A DNA stretch of 23,920 nucleotides from Didymodactylos carnosus (Eukaryota; Rotifera; Eurotatoria; Philodinida; Philodinidae): contig CAJNOQ010002526.1 of assembly GCA_905250885.1 (NCBI GenBank), positions 1 to 23,920 on the forward strand, written 5' to 3'. Position 1 is the stretch's first letter. The number at the start of each line of letters is the position of its first letter. Below, one piece after another: positions 1 to 9,996 of the stretch. The position numbers and the translations under genes were made by a program. The notes below the pieces were generated by a model, which was given only the letters and a program-made list of their open reading frames with translations, did no database searches and had not been told where the DNA came from.

Positions 1-833
1 TGTGAAAAAGTGCTTCCTTCAGTATTTTGCACATATCTCCGCTAAATTTTGTCCATTCTCTTTGAGCAACATTTCATTGAAGCGTCTGACAAAACCTGAA
101 CAAAACCATGAGTTCAAGAGGTGGGTAAAACTGTGAAAATTCAAGAACAAGATGGTGGACTAAGATCACTTTTTTTCTTTTTTTGATTTTTCACAGCCTA
201 AAATCGACTTTAACAGAAAAATAAGATAATATTCGGAATCAGCCACCGAAACTGCATCCACCGATGTGCTTCGTAAGGACGTTGAAGAAACAAATTTTGA
301 AGCGAAAAAAGGTGAAAACAGAAAAGTGCAAATTGAAAAAAAGCAATGCAAAATTTGTTTCTTCAACGTCCTTGCGAAGCACATCACTGGATGCAGTTTC
401 GGTGGCTGATTCTGAATATTATCTTATTCTTCTGTTAAAGTCGATTTTAGGCTGTGAAAAATCAAAAAACAAAAAAAAGTGATCTTAGTCCACCATCTTG
501 TTCTTGAATTTTCACAGTTTTGCCCATCTCTTGAAATAAGGCTTTATAGTTCAATTTGGAGAGAACTGAATTCTCTATTTGATGCAATACTTTTTAGCTG
601 GGGCAAATGCTACTTGGATGCCAAAAAATTAGTTTTATTCGAAAAATTTCGATTTTAAAAACACGAATTTTCAAATGTTTGATTTTTAATACATCGACGT
701 CATACTTCAAAAAATTTAAAAGCCTATGGTTTTGTTCGGTTTTTGTCAGACGCTTCAATGAAATGTTGCTCAAAGAGAATGGACAAAATTTAGCGGAGAT
801 ATGTGCAAAATACTGAAGGAAGCACTTTTTCAC
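1..833. repeat. Long foldback (inverted-repeat) element, left end outside the window
   Basis: Two nested pairs of inverted arms share one axis near position 324. Inner arms at about 113-299 and 349-535 are nearly identical reverse complements, with a 49-nt loop (300-348). Outer arms at 1-112 and about 720-833 are also nearly identical reverse complements. The right side carries about 180 bases (536-719) with no partner on the left, so the left arm has lost, or the right arm gained, a segment. The short open frames on both strands here (for example 166-387 and 264-482) are mirror images of each other and are products of the palindrome. Pairing still continues at base 1, so the element probably extends out of the window. 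Confidence 0.9.
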
Positions 834-1930
834 AAAACTCTGCTACACCTCATTTTGAAAATTCTATAACTCAGCCAAAATAAGTTCTAAACATTTTTTC
901 ATAACCTTAGTTTGAAGCATAGAATCCGAATATGAAATAAAAAACATAGGTTAAAAAATTTCGGATTACGGCTCTTTTGAGCCGTACTTGGTGGCCACAC
1001 TTGGTCGTCTGGCGAAACCTCTCTTAAGACTTGAAAAAACACACTAATGTTAAAACACGAGCACATATTTCCAGCCCAGTGACTTTATAGGTTTTGAAAG
1101 TTTTTTGTTCTTTTCTACGGGAGCAATAGAATTTAAAAAATATCGTTTCGATACTATTTAAATACCAAATGACCTGAAAATTTTCGATTTTTCATCAATA
1201 TCGAAAATTCTCTTTCCGTGGTTGCCAAAAGCTTCAAGGCCTTTTAGATATGAGATGAAGCCAAAATGTTTACATCATTAGACTCACCACATCGACATGG
1301 AAAAAGTTAGGTATTGGTTTTGGAAAATATTTCTTCGTTCTTGAGAAAATTAACTCTTTTTTGGCTGAAAGAGCAGAAATATTTTTTTGCTCTGAACACT
1401 CTTCTATGGCAGCAGGTCGTCGCTCAGGTGCAAGAAACCTCAAACATTTGTGAATCGCATAAAAAGTTACTAGAGCTATCCTCGGACTACAAATGTGTCA
1501 CCCTAAATGTAGTGTAGAATAGGGAAGGAAATTTTTTATAAGTGAATTAAAAGTTGAATAGTTTTCGCTACTTGATGACAGTGATGAACTTGTCGTAAAA
1601 GCACCACGTATTTTCAACTTGTGAGCAGTCACAATTTGTAACTCAAGCTATGTGACTCACAAACCATGATACCAAGAGATTTTTAAACTTTTCGTTTTAC
1701 CATTCAACTCAGTGTAACGAGTACTTCAAATCCTGGAATTCTTACACTTATCCCAGAAATTTTTGTACATGTTGGGAGATTTCTGATAGACTCACTTAGA
1801 TATTTTTTGACTTTTTGTTTGACTATGTCTAATATTCCGAAAGAATGAGCTTGGAATCCATAAATTAACGGAGCAAATAATTGAAGAACAAATAGAAAAC
1901 AACAAAGAAACATGACAGAGATATTAATCG
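834..1930. other. No recognisable gene; one weak open frame
   Basis: AT-rich sequence. A small hairpin lies near 966-985 (TACGGCTC, then TTTT, then GAGCCGTA). On the plus strand, 1314-1517 is open for 67 codons with a helix-prone C-terminal half. The same frame continues upstream to 1267 through one TAG, but no splice site or family match supports it. I see nothing else. Confidence 0.4.
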
Positions 1931-1935
1931 ATCAT

Positions 1936-2030
1936 CACACTTTATGGAAACGTCAACGAATGGATTAGGAAAAACAATAGATTGTTTAGAAAATCTACGA
2001 CATGACAAAGCACCAAACCCAATAATTATG
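1936..2030 (+). pseudogene. Possible small relic of a non-LTR reverse transcriptase (N-terminal part)
   Basis: One plus-strand frame reads a stretch ending LENLRHDKAPNPIIME before a TAA. This resembles the conserved segment of non-LTR reverse transcriptases in which a helix 'xxLKxxKAPGPDxI' precedes the fingers domain. The Gly-Pro-Asp core has become Asn-Pro-Ile and the frame is closed on both sides. It is about 30 residues long. It lies about 700 bp from the clearer reverse transcriptase relic on the opposite strand, so the two are not one simple element. The resemblance could be chance. Confidence 0.25.
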
Positions 2031-2059
2031 GAATAACAACATCGACAGTCGATGTCCAT

Positions 2060-2722
2060 CCAATAATATTGCTATCTGAAGACAAAATTACACAAGATTG
2101 ATTTTTTCAGCGTTTTCTTCGTCATATTTCCATGTTGGAAACATGCAAATTCAACATCAATCCATCGTTTAGAATTGTCAAACTGCACCGTATCGTATGG
2201 TGAAACTTCCAGAGTTGTAGTTTGTTCCTACACCGAATAACAACAGCAAAACTAAAGGATCGTTTCCAATATGCATCAACGTTTATCCAATACCACGCAC
2301 AGAGCTGAGATTCTTCCTTTACTTTAAATTAACCATGTTGTAAACTATTACATCACACAATCAAAAGTCGCACGATAGTCCTCATTCATAATCTCTCGAT
2401 AACCGAAAGGTGGCCCAGTTATTCACTCTCACACACACCAACCCTTCACACACTTCCACCACGACTGTCATATTCATCATTCACACATTCATGTTTGATA
2501 TATGTCAAACGCATTCAATTGCTTCAAATTGTTCGACACCTGACAACAATTTAATAACTGTTCTGGAATTATAAACCAACACAAATGACTTTTCCCCTTC
2601 TTCTTTGCTCTCCAAGCTGAGTTTTAGAAACTAACCTAGAAATGTAAAAATACAGGAACGTCGAGAGGAATTACAAAAATTTTAGAGCTTTCTTTTGTAG
2701 TCGTTTTTATGTATTATCTACT
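2060..2722. other. No recognisable gene
   Basis: AT-rich sequence with a short pyrimidine- and CA-rich patch around 2425-2490. No frame of useful length with coding character was seen on either strand. Confidence 0.4.
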
Positions 2723-3420
2723 CATGTATTAAATGTTCACTTGTTCCCCATTCGTTCTCATAAGAGCAATACATAAATACATCAACTTTTGTTCGCTTGT
2801 TAACGCTAATTAACGGAGAGAGAGCCGATCCCTGTGGCAAGCCCCATTCAACATCGAAAAAATCTGATTGCAGCCCACCAAAAGAAATACACGCCTTTCG
2901 TCCTTAGAGCCAGTCACGTATCCACAACCAGAGTTGCTGCGGCATTCCATATCACGCTAGTTTAACTAACAATGCTTTGTGCCAAATTTTGTCAAAAGCA
3001 CCGACAGAGTCGACAAACAAAATCAATGCTGGACAATTAGACGCTACAGACGCCCACGATTGCTCGTGTAGAGCTAATGCACGGATCTAGAGGCGGACGC
3101 CTTGCTGGAAAGCAGATACGGTACTAGGTCTTACCTTTGTGGCGATCATTCGTTCTCGCACAAATCGGTCTTATATTTTTTCGTACAATTTTTCAAATGC
3201 TCTTAACATAGCAAAAGGGCGAAGTTCGTTTAACTGTGGCTGTTCCCCAGTTTTTGACGTAATCATAATTCGCCCTGTTCTGTCCTCTCCGCAAACCATA
3301 TATGCTTCAAGTTGTAGCATATAACTAAAACGCCTGCATATTCCTCCGGTAAATGGCGTAATAAAAGATTTGATGTTCCTGAAATGTCGAGTGCACGCTT
3401 AGGACGCAGTCTTGGTAATA
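2723..3420 (-). pseudogene. Degenerate non-LTR retrotransposon reverse transcriptase fragment
   Basis: Read on the minus strand, the order of blocks matches the fingers and palm of LINE-type reverse transcriptases. First comes a segment reading LRPKRALDISGTSNLLLRHL (near 3350-3410). Next is NELRPFAMLRAFEKLYEKI, the counterpart of the 'YRPIxLLxxxxKLxEKI' block. Then comes motif A, VDSVGAFDKIWH (about 2985-3020), and motif B, GLPQGSALSP (about 2815-2845). Stops interrupt it after EKI, in the 'RL*IRA' stretch, after KLA and after DWL, and the frame changes near 3320. After motif B the frame runs to a TAG at about 2723 without the catalytic Y/FADD of motif C, so the polymerase is truncated and dead. 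No endonuclease, RNase H or poly-A tail is visible. The clade (Jockey/CR1/I-like) is not settled. Confidence 0.85.
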
Positions 3421-3429
3421 ACTGTGACA

Positions 3430-4076
3430 GTAGTATTCTTTTTTAGAATATATAGTTTTTTATTAAAGACAGAAAAGATCTTCAAAGTGAATGCTTACGC
3501 CGACCGTTTAGTTCGGCTTTGGTCGTAAAATTTTCTGTACCAAATTTGCGTATCCCAAACTTTTGACGATAATTCCAGATAGTACACTGAGAGTACTATC
3601 TATTGCAAGTAGTGCGACTTCTATGGTAGACATCAAGTACTACCTATTCTGCATGGTTTCAGCTCTTCTCCTTCACGGGAGGAGCGAAATGTACGTTTTA
3701 AACAAATTAAACATCATTCGATGCAGGTTTTCATGCTGCTGAATACGAATATCACATTAGTTTTCAATAAAAGTGTTTCTCGGCTGAAAAACCTGTGGAA
3801 AAGCCCAAAAGCAAAACTGCATAAAGCTGCATGCACTATAGACACAGGACCTGGAGATTAACTTTTGACATAAAAATGAATGAGATTGGACCCTAGCGCT
3901 ATTTAGAGCTGTGATTTTACTCAATACACCCATGTTTTCGCATATTTCTCATGTTTCCTTATTTTCTTTGCCGAATAACTCCGTAAGGAAAAGTTGTAGA
4001 AACAAAATTTTTACCCCATTCGATAGAGTGTTGAATGGATTATACCTGACAATATTCAAATCAGTGAAAAGCTCAC
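3430..4076. other. No recognisable gene
   Basis: This is the region upstream of the reverse transcriptase relic (minus orientation). It may include more of that element, but I could not read conserved endonuclease residues. Open frames at 3911-4153 (+) and 3949-4170 (-) overlap each other. The minus one is covered by the exon call at 4077-4185. Confidence 0.35.
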
Positions 4077-4185
4077 CTTCAATTTTTGGCGGCAATGTCC
4101 GTCTGTATACCGCTGTGTATGATGTCTGGCCGCCGATGATCTTATATCGATAAAAGTCATCGACAGTCAATGAATTGACTGACAG
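4077..4185 (-). CDS. Candidate internal exon, unrecognised protein
   Basis: On the minus strand a 109-base segment is bounded by an acceptor (...AACTAG) and a strong donor (GAAG followed by GTGAGC). It reads through 36 codons in one frame, including TVDDFYRYKIIGGQTSYTA. The segment is richer in G+C than its surroundings, and the frame keeps a mixed, globular amino-acid composition. No family was recognised. The next exon on the minus strand was not found: acceptors at about 4045 and 3992 give introns too short or an immediate stop. It overlaps nothing convincing on the plus strand, and the death-domain-like exon starts 46 bases away in the opposite direction. It may equally be a decayed fragment. 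Confidence 0.3.
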
Positions 4186-4230
4186 CTAGTTCTGTTTGAA
4201 GAGGAATAGTCGTCATGAAAGGAAAATATA

Positions 4231-4521
4231 GGTCGTGATAACTCTCAAGCTATTGCCATCGAAGCAAACATACCAGGTTGTTTAGCTGGCTCGGACACAA
4301 GTGAGCAACAGAGTCATAAATTCATAGACACTTACCAAGATGGCAAAAAGCATGATCTTCACATTTTTCAGAACTCGAATTATTGCTGGACATATGGTAG
4401 GCTGATGCAAACAATTATCAGAGCTTGGTACAATAAAAATGCAACGTACATGGATTTAGCAGCTACATTGGAAAATGCTTCGAGTTATCGTTCAGTCGAA
4501 AAAATCGATCTGACTATTTAG
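4231..4521 (+). CDS. Death-domain-like terminal exon
   Basis: A 96-codon open frame follows a plausible acceptor (AAAATATAG at 4223-4231) and ends with TAG at 4519-4521. Its C-terminal half, around IIRAWYNKNATYMDLAATLE and then SVEKI (residues about 62-91), follows the pattern of the last two helices of death domains: an aliphatic-rich helix ending in Trp, a short polar turn, 'ATYxxLxxxL', then a hydrophobic 'VxEKI' tail. The N-terminal half (AIAIEANIPGCL...) could be helix 1, but the usual early Trp is missing. Death domains mediate homotypic assembly in apoptosis and innate-immune signalling. No start codon or upstream exon is visible, so this would be the 3' end of a longer gene. The family call is a motif-level inference and could be wrong. 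Confidence 0.4.
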   Translation, partial: GRDNSQAIAIEANIPGCLAGSDTSEQQSHKFIDTYQDGKKHDLHIFQNSNYCWTYGRLMQTIIRAWYNKNATYMDLAATLENASSYRSVEKIDLTI

Positions 4522-5098
4522 AGAACATTATTCATAATCTTAAAAAACGTGATATTTTTCTTGCACTCGACTCAACGTAGGCCAGATCTGTAAAGTATCT
4601 GAAAAAGTCACATTCGTCATGTTGCTATAGTCTACAAGTATTGAATAAGTAAACAACGAGAATTATGAGTCTAGTCGTATGCCAAGCAAATGCAGATTCG
4701 TCTCTGTATATACGATCAAACAACTGCAGACTATACAAACTTTTCTTCGATGCGAAAGACAATAATTTCAATTAAATGTATCCTTAGATTTGTCAAGCTG
4801 TTAAGTCAGTCACAATGCTTGAAATAAAGAGATGACGTAAGTTCGCTCAGTCAACACAAGTCTCACTGGAGATGTGATCCAGTTTCTGAATTATGAAATA
4901 TATCAAAATTCAATTGAAATTATCTTGAAATCCTCAGCCTAAGAATTCTACTCCTACACACTCAGTCGAGTGTATCTCCTCGACCGATTGATCGGCCTGT
5001 TAGTCTTCTACCCTACGTTCAGCTCGATTATTTCAAAGTTCAGAAACTGGGACACTGCTGTCATACTGACAAAACAGCCTTCTGCTGCAAGTCTCATC
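4522..5098. other. No recognisable gene; probable 3' flank of the Hint gene
   Basis: No convincing frame was seen. Short palindromes occur at about 4960-4975 (ACACTCAGTCGAGTGT) and near 4983-4996 (CCGATTGATCGG). Nothing else was noted. Confidence 0.35.
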
Positions 5099-5101
5099 CG
5101 C

Positions 5102-5107
5102 TTTATT
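5102..5107 (-). promoter_or_regulatory. Candidate polyadenylation signal for the Hint gene
   Basis: AATAAA on the minus strand, about 115 bases downstream of the Hint stop codon. The position is right for a short 3' UTR. The motif is common in AT-rich DNA, so this is supportive only. Confidence 0.45.
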
Positions 5108-5221
5108 CTATCTTCTCAGGTATCTTGTGTATTCAAAAGATAAGAATTAAGCAAACAGAAAGCGTGTAAGGATTTGAAAGAAAACGCATTCATGCTAACT
5201 GTGAAAAGGAAACGCGTCAGT

Positions 5222-5976
5222 TCATGAGAATCGGAGTGCTTCTGGTCGAAAGTAGCGTATAAACTCGTACATAATTCGGACCACCCAGTGCATGCCGTCT
5301 GCAGCATGACTACCGAATGGTTTTGGCAGACAGATGATCCGAGCCAACTGGTAATACCAACGAAGAGGTGCCATATAAAACTGTGCCAATTCATGACTCT
5401 TCACAGATGCGAAACAGCTCGTCAGCACGTCGTTGACGAACAATGTACCTGAATGGAAATACTGGCTTCGTGGAAATGCGTTTGACAAGAACAGCCTGCT
5501 TACCTGTCATGGTTAATGGCGCAAAGTAGCCGGTTTTTGATTCGATCGAGATATTTGTGACTGGCGATGGCTCTAGTTTACCACCCGAGATGACATACAG
5601 AATATCGCCCAATTGCACTTGGTTAGCGGGCAGGTAGATGTACTTGCCATTGGAAGAGACGATGGGGATCAGGTGCAGAGCCGTGAGACTCACACTGTGG
5701 TCAGAAGCCGTGGTAATTGTGTAAAACAGGGCTGAAGCAAACAATCGCGAACATATTTATCACCGTTCGTTTATACCTCGGACGTACCTTCTGCGAATGC
5801 CTTATTGTCCAACATTATCATCATTTGACTGCTCACGATCCTCGAGTCTTCGACAGCCAGCACTTCTTCGCCAGCTTGAAGGTGATCAATCCTTTTCCGT
5901 TGCCCGTTGGCTAATGTAACCAAGGAGTCGCCGGCCAAACACTTGATCGAGACATCTGATGCATACGATAAGGCTG
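5222..5976 (-). CDS. Hedgehog-type Hint (autoprocessing) domain protein, last three exons
   Basis: Three minus-strand exons join in frame: 5976-5788, 5731-5504 and 5448-5222 (stop TGA). They encode 213 complete residues. The first block starts with the nucleophile Cys in KCLAGDSLVTLANGQ and carries the MLDN aspartate. The second has LTALHLIPI (the TxxH pair), then VQLGDILYV and GYFAPLTMTG. The third opens with TLFVNDVLTSCFASV, the conserved late Cys. Hint domains cleave the chain before the first Cys. In Hedgehog proteins they then pass the N-terminal product to cholesterol. The stretch after the late Cys (SHELAQFYMAPLRW, then DGMHWVVRIMYEFIRYFRPE) matches the Hog tail needed for sterol transfer, so this is more than a bare intein-like core. 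Exons are clearly richer in G+C than the flanks. The residue before the Cys is Lys, not the Gly of Hedgehog. The N-terminal partner lies on unseen exons upstream of an acceptor at 5977. It need not be a Hedgehog ligand. Confidence 0.92.
5449..5503 (-). other. 55-bp GT-AG intron in the Hint gene
   Basis: Minus strand begins GTAAGCAGG and ends TTCCATTCAG. Removing it joins ATG ACA G to GT ACA TTG, restoring the conserved 'MTGTLFVND' reading. Without removal the frame is lost, so the homology fixes both splice sites. Confidence 0.93.
5732..5787 (-). other. 56-bp GT-AG intron in the Hint gene
   Basis: Minus strand begins GTACGTCC and ends GTTTGCTTCAG. It contains an in-frame TAA. Removal joins GAA G to CC CTG TTT, giving FAEALFYTITTASDH, which aligns with Hedgehog Hint domains. 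Confidence 0.9.
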
Positions 5977-6462
5977 CTGTGCAATGTAAACAAAAACAGC
6001 AAATTCAAGTTAATTTGTTCGATCAAAACATTCAGACTCAGCTACAGCGGTTCTGATTGCCTTAATTCCTCATAGTTGTCGCAAAACATTCTGAATCGTA
6101 CTCATTTTGACGATAAAGTGTGATTTTTCTAAATCTCAGCCCTTTCTAAGTTAGTCTTCTATCTGCAACTAGCAATTAAACCAGAAAACTTTGTGGACTA
6201 CAGCGAATTCTGTTAGCCTTTGCTAAAAAGCTTCTTCATATAGCCGAAGTAAAGCATTTGAGCTCAAAGTTCATAACGCAGATTACGTGGCAAAAGGGAC
6301 ATATTTTTGAACCAGAGCGCATTACGCATATCACAATCCTAAAACTTTAAGCGGCGTGACGCAGTTATGAAACTCGGGAAAATAGGCGGTCAGGGGAAGT
6401 TCCGCATCTTGTAGGCATAGGCTATACGCTGATCAGTATTTCTGTGCGGATTTCGAAATCAA
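5977..6462. other. No exon recognised; intron or 5' flank of the Hint gene
   Basis: On the minus strand this follows the acceptor TTTACATTGCACAG of the first visible Hint exon, so at least part of it is intron. I searched it for the partner domain and found no frame with coding character beyond about 20 codons (near 6385-6450). Confidence 0.4.
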
Positions 6463-7111
6463 CAAAATGCATTATACATCATTTCGCTATGATGAATGAA
6501 TCGATTTTCAAAAACGTGTCATTCATCTTGAGGTTAGAGAGACATTCATGCCAACAGTCATGCTATTTTGGCTACAGCTCTAATTAGATATGATAAGATC
6601 ACAGTTTTGATGTCTATGAAAATGACTTTCATCAAAAACATCTGTTCTGGATAGAAAAAGTTTTATCGGAAAATCCATCTATCGACCAGGTCGGATTTGT
6701 ACAACGCTCTTGTTTTTGCTCAAGTATAATCAATTTGTATCAGTCTTAAATAGAAATTCTTCACGATGACTGTTATAACTGAAATCGTATATCACTTCAA
6801 ATGACCCTTTCAAGCGCAATCAAGTAAGAGTGCAAAATCATTAGCTGTCCCACTAAAGACTCGTACGGGGCGTGAAGATCTGATTTAGGGTATTTCGACA
6901 CGAACAGTCCTTCTCTGCTCTGCGCTTCCATTCTTCGTGCTATCGCACACATTCCTTGTTTTCATCCGATGTTTTTTGTATACCGATGATGCCAAATTGT
7001 GAAAGAATAGAGTCAGAGGAGGTAGTACGTAGAAAGACGAAGTGGAAAATCAGTTTTCCTCTCTCAGCATTATATTGTTTCATTGACATCGCAGTAGTTC
7101 TTGTCCATTTT
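6463..7111. repeat. Direct repeat, copy 1 (no internal insertion)
   Basis: This segment recurs in the same orientation at 22893-23920 with only scattered substitutions. The left border is sharp near 6463. The right border cannot be set because copy 2 runs off the window at the base matching 7111. It contains no recognisable coding domain. The open frame at 6956-7168 matches nothing I know. The length and high identity suggest a dispersed repeat or a recent segmental copy. Confidence 0.9.
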
Positions 7112-7317
7112 CAAAATCCTGATTCCCTTGACCTACATCAATCATTCAGTCTTAACATACATCTGTAGGCCTACTGATTCTGTGTGTGTTTTTACCATTT
7201 CTAATCTTCTTAAAAATTTTTAGTATTATGATCGGATCACGCGAACGATGTTAAATCTCTTGCTCGATGCTTCACAAACTGATCTGCTGTAATCATGTAA
7301 CATGTTTTCTTGTGATA

Positions 7318-7400
7318 GCACCGAGACGGGGTACTCGATGGAGTACTCGAGTAGTCTCGAAAGTCTCGACCTCGCATAGTCTCGAGTTTTGAAACAATCG
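7318..7400. repeat. Cluster of degenerate CTCGA words, left end
   Basis: Begins with GCACCGAGA at 7318-7326, followed by at least seven copies of CTCGA or TCGAG variants within 80 bases. A similar cluster at 9896-9996 ends with the inverted TCTCGGTGC. The arrangement resembles the subterminal repeat arrays that bind transposase in hAT-type DNA transposons. No transposase gene was found between the two clusters. Confidence 0.65.
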
Positions 7401-7442
7401 ATATAAAAGTGCTGGTATCGAAATTACCAGCACTTTTATATC
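7400..7442. repeat. Perfect 18-bp inverted repeat with a 7-nt loop
   Basis: Arm 7400-7417 (GATATAAAAGTGCTGGTA) is the exact reverse complement of 7425-7442, and 7418-7424 is the loop. The hairpin abuts the CTCGA cluster. No coding or precursor-RNA context was seen. Confidence 0.9.
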
Positions 7443-8930
7443 TATTTTTTTTTGTTCTGTACAGAAGATTTCTGTGATGAGTACGTAATGGATGTAATGT
7501 CGAATGACACTCTTCTCAAGTCGATATTTTGTATGATAACTTGTTTTCACTTTCTTCTTACAATTTCTTCTTTACATTTTCTTTTTTTTCCATAAAATAG
7601 GTCCACTTTCTGAAAAATGAACGATTTTCTAGAAAATGGCATCGTCTTTTCATAAATTCAAAAACACCATTTCTTGTAAGGAGAAAATAAAATAAATAAA
7701 TAATGGAAACAAAAACAAATCGAACTGCTTCGGCTCTTGCTTTCTCGGGAAGAGAAGTCGACATATCCTGAAACTTGGGTGACTAATGCCGTCTGTTCTT
7801 TTCTGAAAAGTACGACCTTACTGAGTTATCTTTGGCGCATTCAGCTGTAGTCCAGTTCGTGACTATGTGTAAAATGACACACACAAAGAGACTGAAGAAA
7901 CGTCTTCCGTCACCCACCTCATTCAAACTTCTACTAAATAAAATCGGTTAGTTTAGTCAACTTTATTCATTCAAGAAAGAGAAATAATAATAGTCATTCT
8001 ACACAAATGCGGCCGGCCATTATATCAGAGGAAAAGGACATGATAAATGATATAAGCTATTACAGAAGGAAACCCCGAAAAACAAGAGACAAAGAAGGGA
8101 AAAGTATGTAAGGAAGAAGACGAGAAGAATAAAATGACGCACGCTAAAACTTACAGTATTGTACAGACGTTAAGCAAAAGCGTAAGAACAGTGTAGAGAG
8201 TATAACAAATTGATGGACACGTAACGCGACACTTCAATGATCAAGATTTAAAATCAGATTCTGACAATAGGGCTTATACCATTTTGTGTGAGACATTCAA
8301 CATCGTTTGCAGACATCGCGTACAAAGCGCCTTCAGCGAGCTACTTTTGTGTACCTTAGACACTATCAGGTGTATCACCCGAAGTTGTCTTTTTTATTGA
8401 TCAATATACTATCATATCTAAAGTTTATTGGTTGAAAAACGTTTTTTCCATTGTTCTTTTTCTGATGATAATTGAAATAATAGTTCATGATTCATGATGT
8501 CATGCCGTTATCAAAAGACCGTTTAAGTTTTCATCGAAGTTATTTAGCATATTTCTGCTAACAAATGGTTTGTAGACAACTTTTGACGGGCTATCTAACC
8601 AACTAACTTTTATTATGCAGAAAGTCCTTGTTGAGAAAAGTTTGGTAACGCCGTGACAGAATTTTAATAAAATACAGTTTTTCTACCAACAATGGTATTT
8701 CCTCAAACCAGCTCAAATTATATACCAATCGATGCAAAATTCACGTTTATCCCAAATATGATTAAATTATTTGATTGTGGGGCACAGCAACCGAACAAAT
8801 TAAGGAAAATTCGAACATTCGGTGGTAGAAAATTCGAACACAACAGATACGTTACATTAGATTGCAGATGTGATGCTAGACGATTGAAAATGTCATAAAC
8901 GTATTGTTTATGTAGCGATGTAGTATTTAC
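7443..8930. other. No recognisable gene
   Basis: AT-rich, with a purine-rich stretch at about 7965-8230. Small frames at 7558-7764 (-) and 8692-8898 (+) show no family features. If the CTCGA clusters are the two ends of one element, this is its interior, but it encodes no visible transposase. Confidence 0.35.
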
Positions 8931-9059
8931 ATGTCTCTTAGGTTGTTCCAAATGCATCCTGGCGAAAGCACGCACGGAACTGTACTGACAACTAGCATTG
9001 AGAGCGGGAGCTGCACGGTTTGCGTGGAATTGTCGATTGGGCAACGGGCTACAAGTCTA
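8931..9059 (-). CDS. Weak candidate exon, possibly downstream of the signal-peptide exon
   Basis: A G+C-richer patch on the minus strand follows an acceptor TTTTAATTAG (about 9060) and can end at a donor ACAT/GTAAAT (8931). In the phase required by the signal-peptide exon at 10211-10328 it reads through about 43 codons (RLVARCPIDNSTQTV...). A different frame on the same strand (8718-9044) is open longer, for 108 codons, and is an equally reasonable reading. No family was recognised in either. The intron to the upstream exon would be about 1.15 kb and would contain the right-hand CTCGA cluster. Confidence 0.2.
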
Positions 9060-9060
9060 T

Positions 9061-9895
9061 CTAATTAAAAGTAAACTTTCTCACGGTTTTACTGAGATAA
9101 TGCTGCCATTTGTTTTAGAATTTTCCAAAGATTTTCCGGAATTTTCTTAATGTTTCTCCGAAGGCGCTACAAAACTTCATAATTCATACAAAGTCGGAAT
9201 CAGCGTAAAATTTCAAATCGAATGATGCATAATTCATTTTATTTTCAAATTTTTAATTCTTTATGTGATACTCCTCCGAAAAAGAAACGTAAATGTGGTC
9301 AAATGAATCAGAATGCTTCAGAAGTTGATGTTTGTTGTAATCTGTATTGATAAAAGTCGAATATTTATCTTTGGCAAAGATATATCACGCTGTTATCAAA
9401 AATGCTTTTTGTAACATACTTTAGTTCGATGGCCTTTCTAAGCGACCGTAGCTCATTTTCAGAAAACTGTTTTTCCCAATGTGTAGACCGTAACCTCTTC
9501 TACAAATTTTGTCTTGACAGGTTTTCTTTCCTTTGAAGAATGAATTCGCAGAAAAATAGACATTAAGCTCAATGTCTTAAAAAAAGGATCACTTTTGTCA
9601 TAGTGTTATCGTCTGAAAAACTGTTCTGTAGCGCGCAAATGTAAATGGATTTTCCTCGTTTTTCCAGAATAGATGCAGAATTCTGAGCTGCATAAAATGA
9701 CCGTAAAACTAACTCTCTAGCTATTATAGTTTTTTCAAAATTACGGAATTAATATGTCAAAAATGTCATGCCGTTACCTTTCTCCAAGCAGTTGAGATGG
9801 TTAGTTTAATATTTAAAACGTTTGGTGGCAACTACTTTATTTTCTCAGCAAATGAGAAGATTCTATACGAGTAACTATAAAAAAAGTTTCAGTCA
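9061..9895. other. No recognisable gene
   Basis: AT-rich sequence on both strands, with many stops in every frame and no repeat or RNA fold that I could see. Confidence 0.4.
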
Positions 9896-9996
9896 TATCG
9901 AGACTCGATACTAAAATTCCAACTATCGAAACTTTTCAAGACTAGAGACTATCATATCGAGGCTTCTCGAGACTTTTATTCTCGGTGCATGCCTAA
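9896..9996. repeat. Cluster of degenerate CTCGA words, right end
   Basis: Contains CGAGACTCGA, ATCGAAAC, CATATCGAGG and TTCTCGAGAC in close succession and ends TCTCGGTGCATGCCTA. The terminal GCATGCACCGAGA (reverse complement) shares GCACCGAGA with the left cluster at 7318, in inverted orientation. The flanking 8 bases of the two clusters do not match, so a target-site duplication is not shown. Confidence 0.6.

Noticed and set aside
166-482. Two mirror-image open frames (166-387 on - and 264-482 on +) ending in similar peptides
   Set aside because: They are the same sequence read from the two arms of the foldback, with no independent coding support.
594-833. Overlapping frames on both strands
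   Set aside because: They lie in the outer arm and unique block of the foldback. Both strands are open because of low complexity, and there is no family signal.
5717-5914. Plus-strand 65-codon frame
   Set aside because: Antisense shadow of the Hint exon and intron on the minus strand.
8718-9044. 108-codon minus-strand frame considered as an RFX/ARID-type DNA-binding fragment
   Set aside because: Resemblance limited to a few helix positions. A competing frame with splice signals exists, so no family was assigned.
7318-9996. A single 2.7-kb transposon bounded by the two CTCGA clusters
   Set aside because: No transposase, no matching target-site duplication, and only 9 bp of shared inverted end, so the clusters are kept as separate features.
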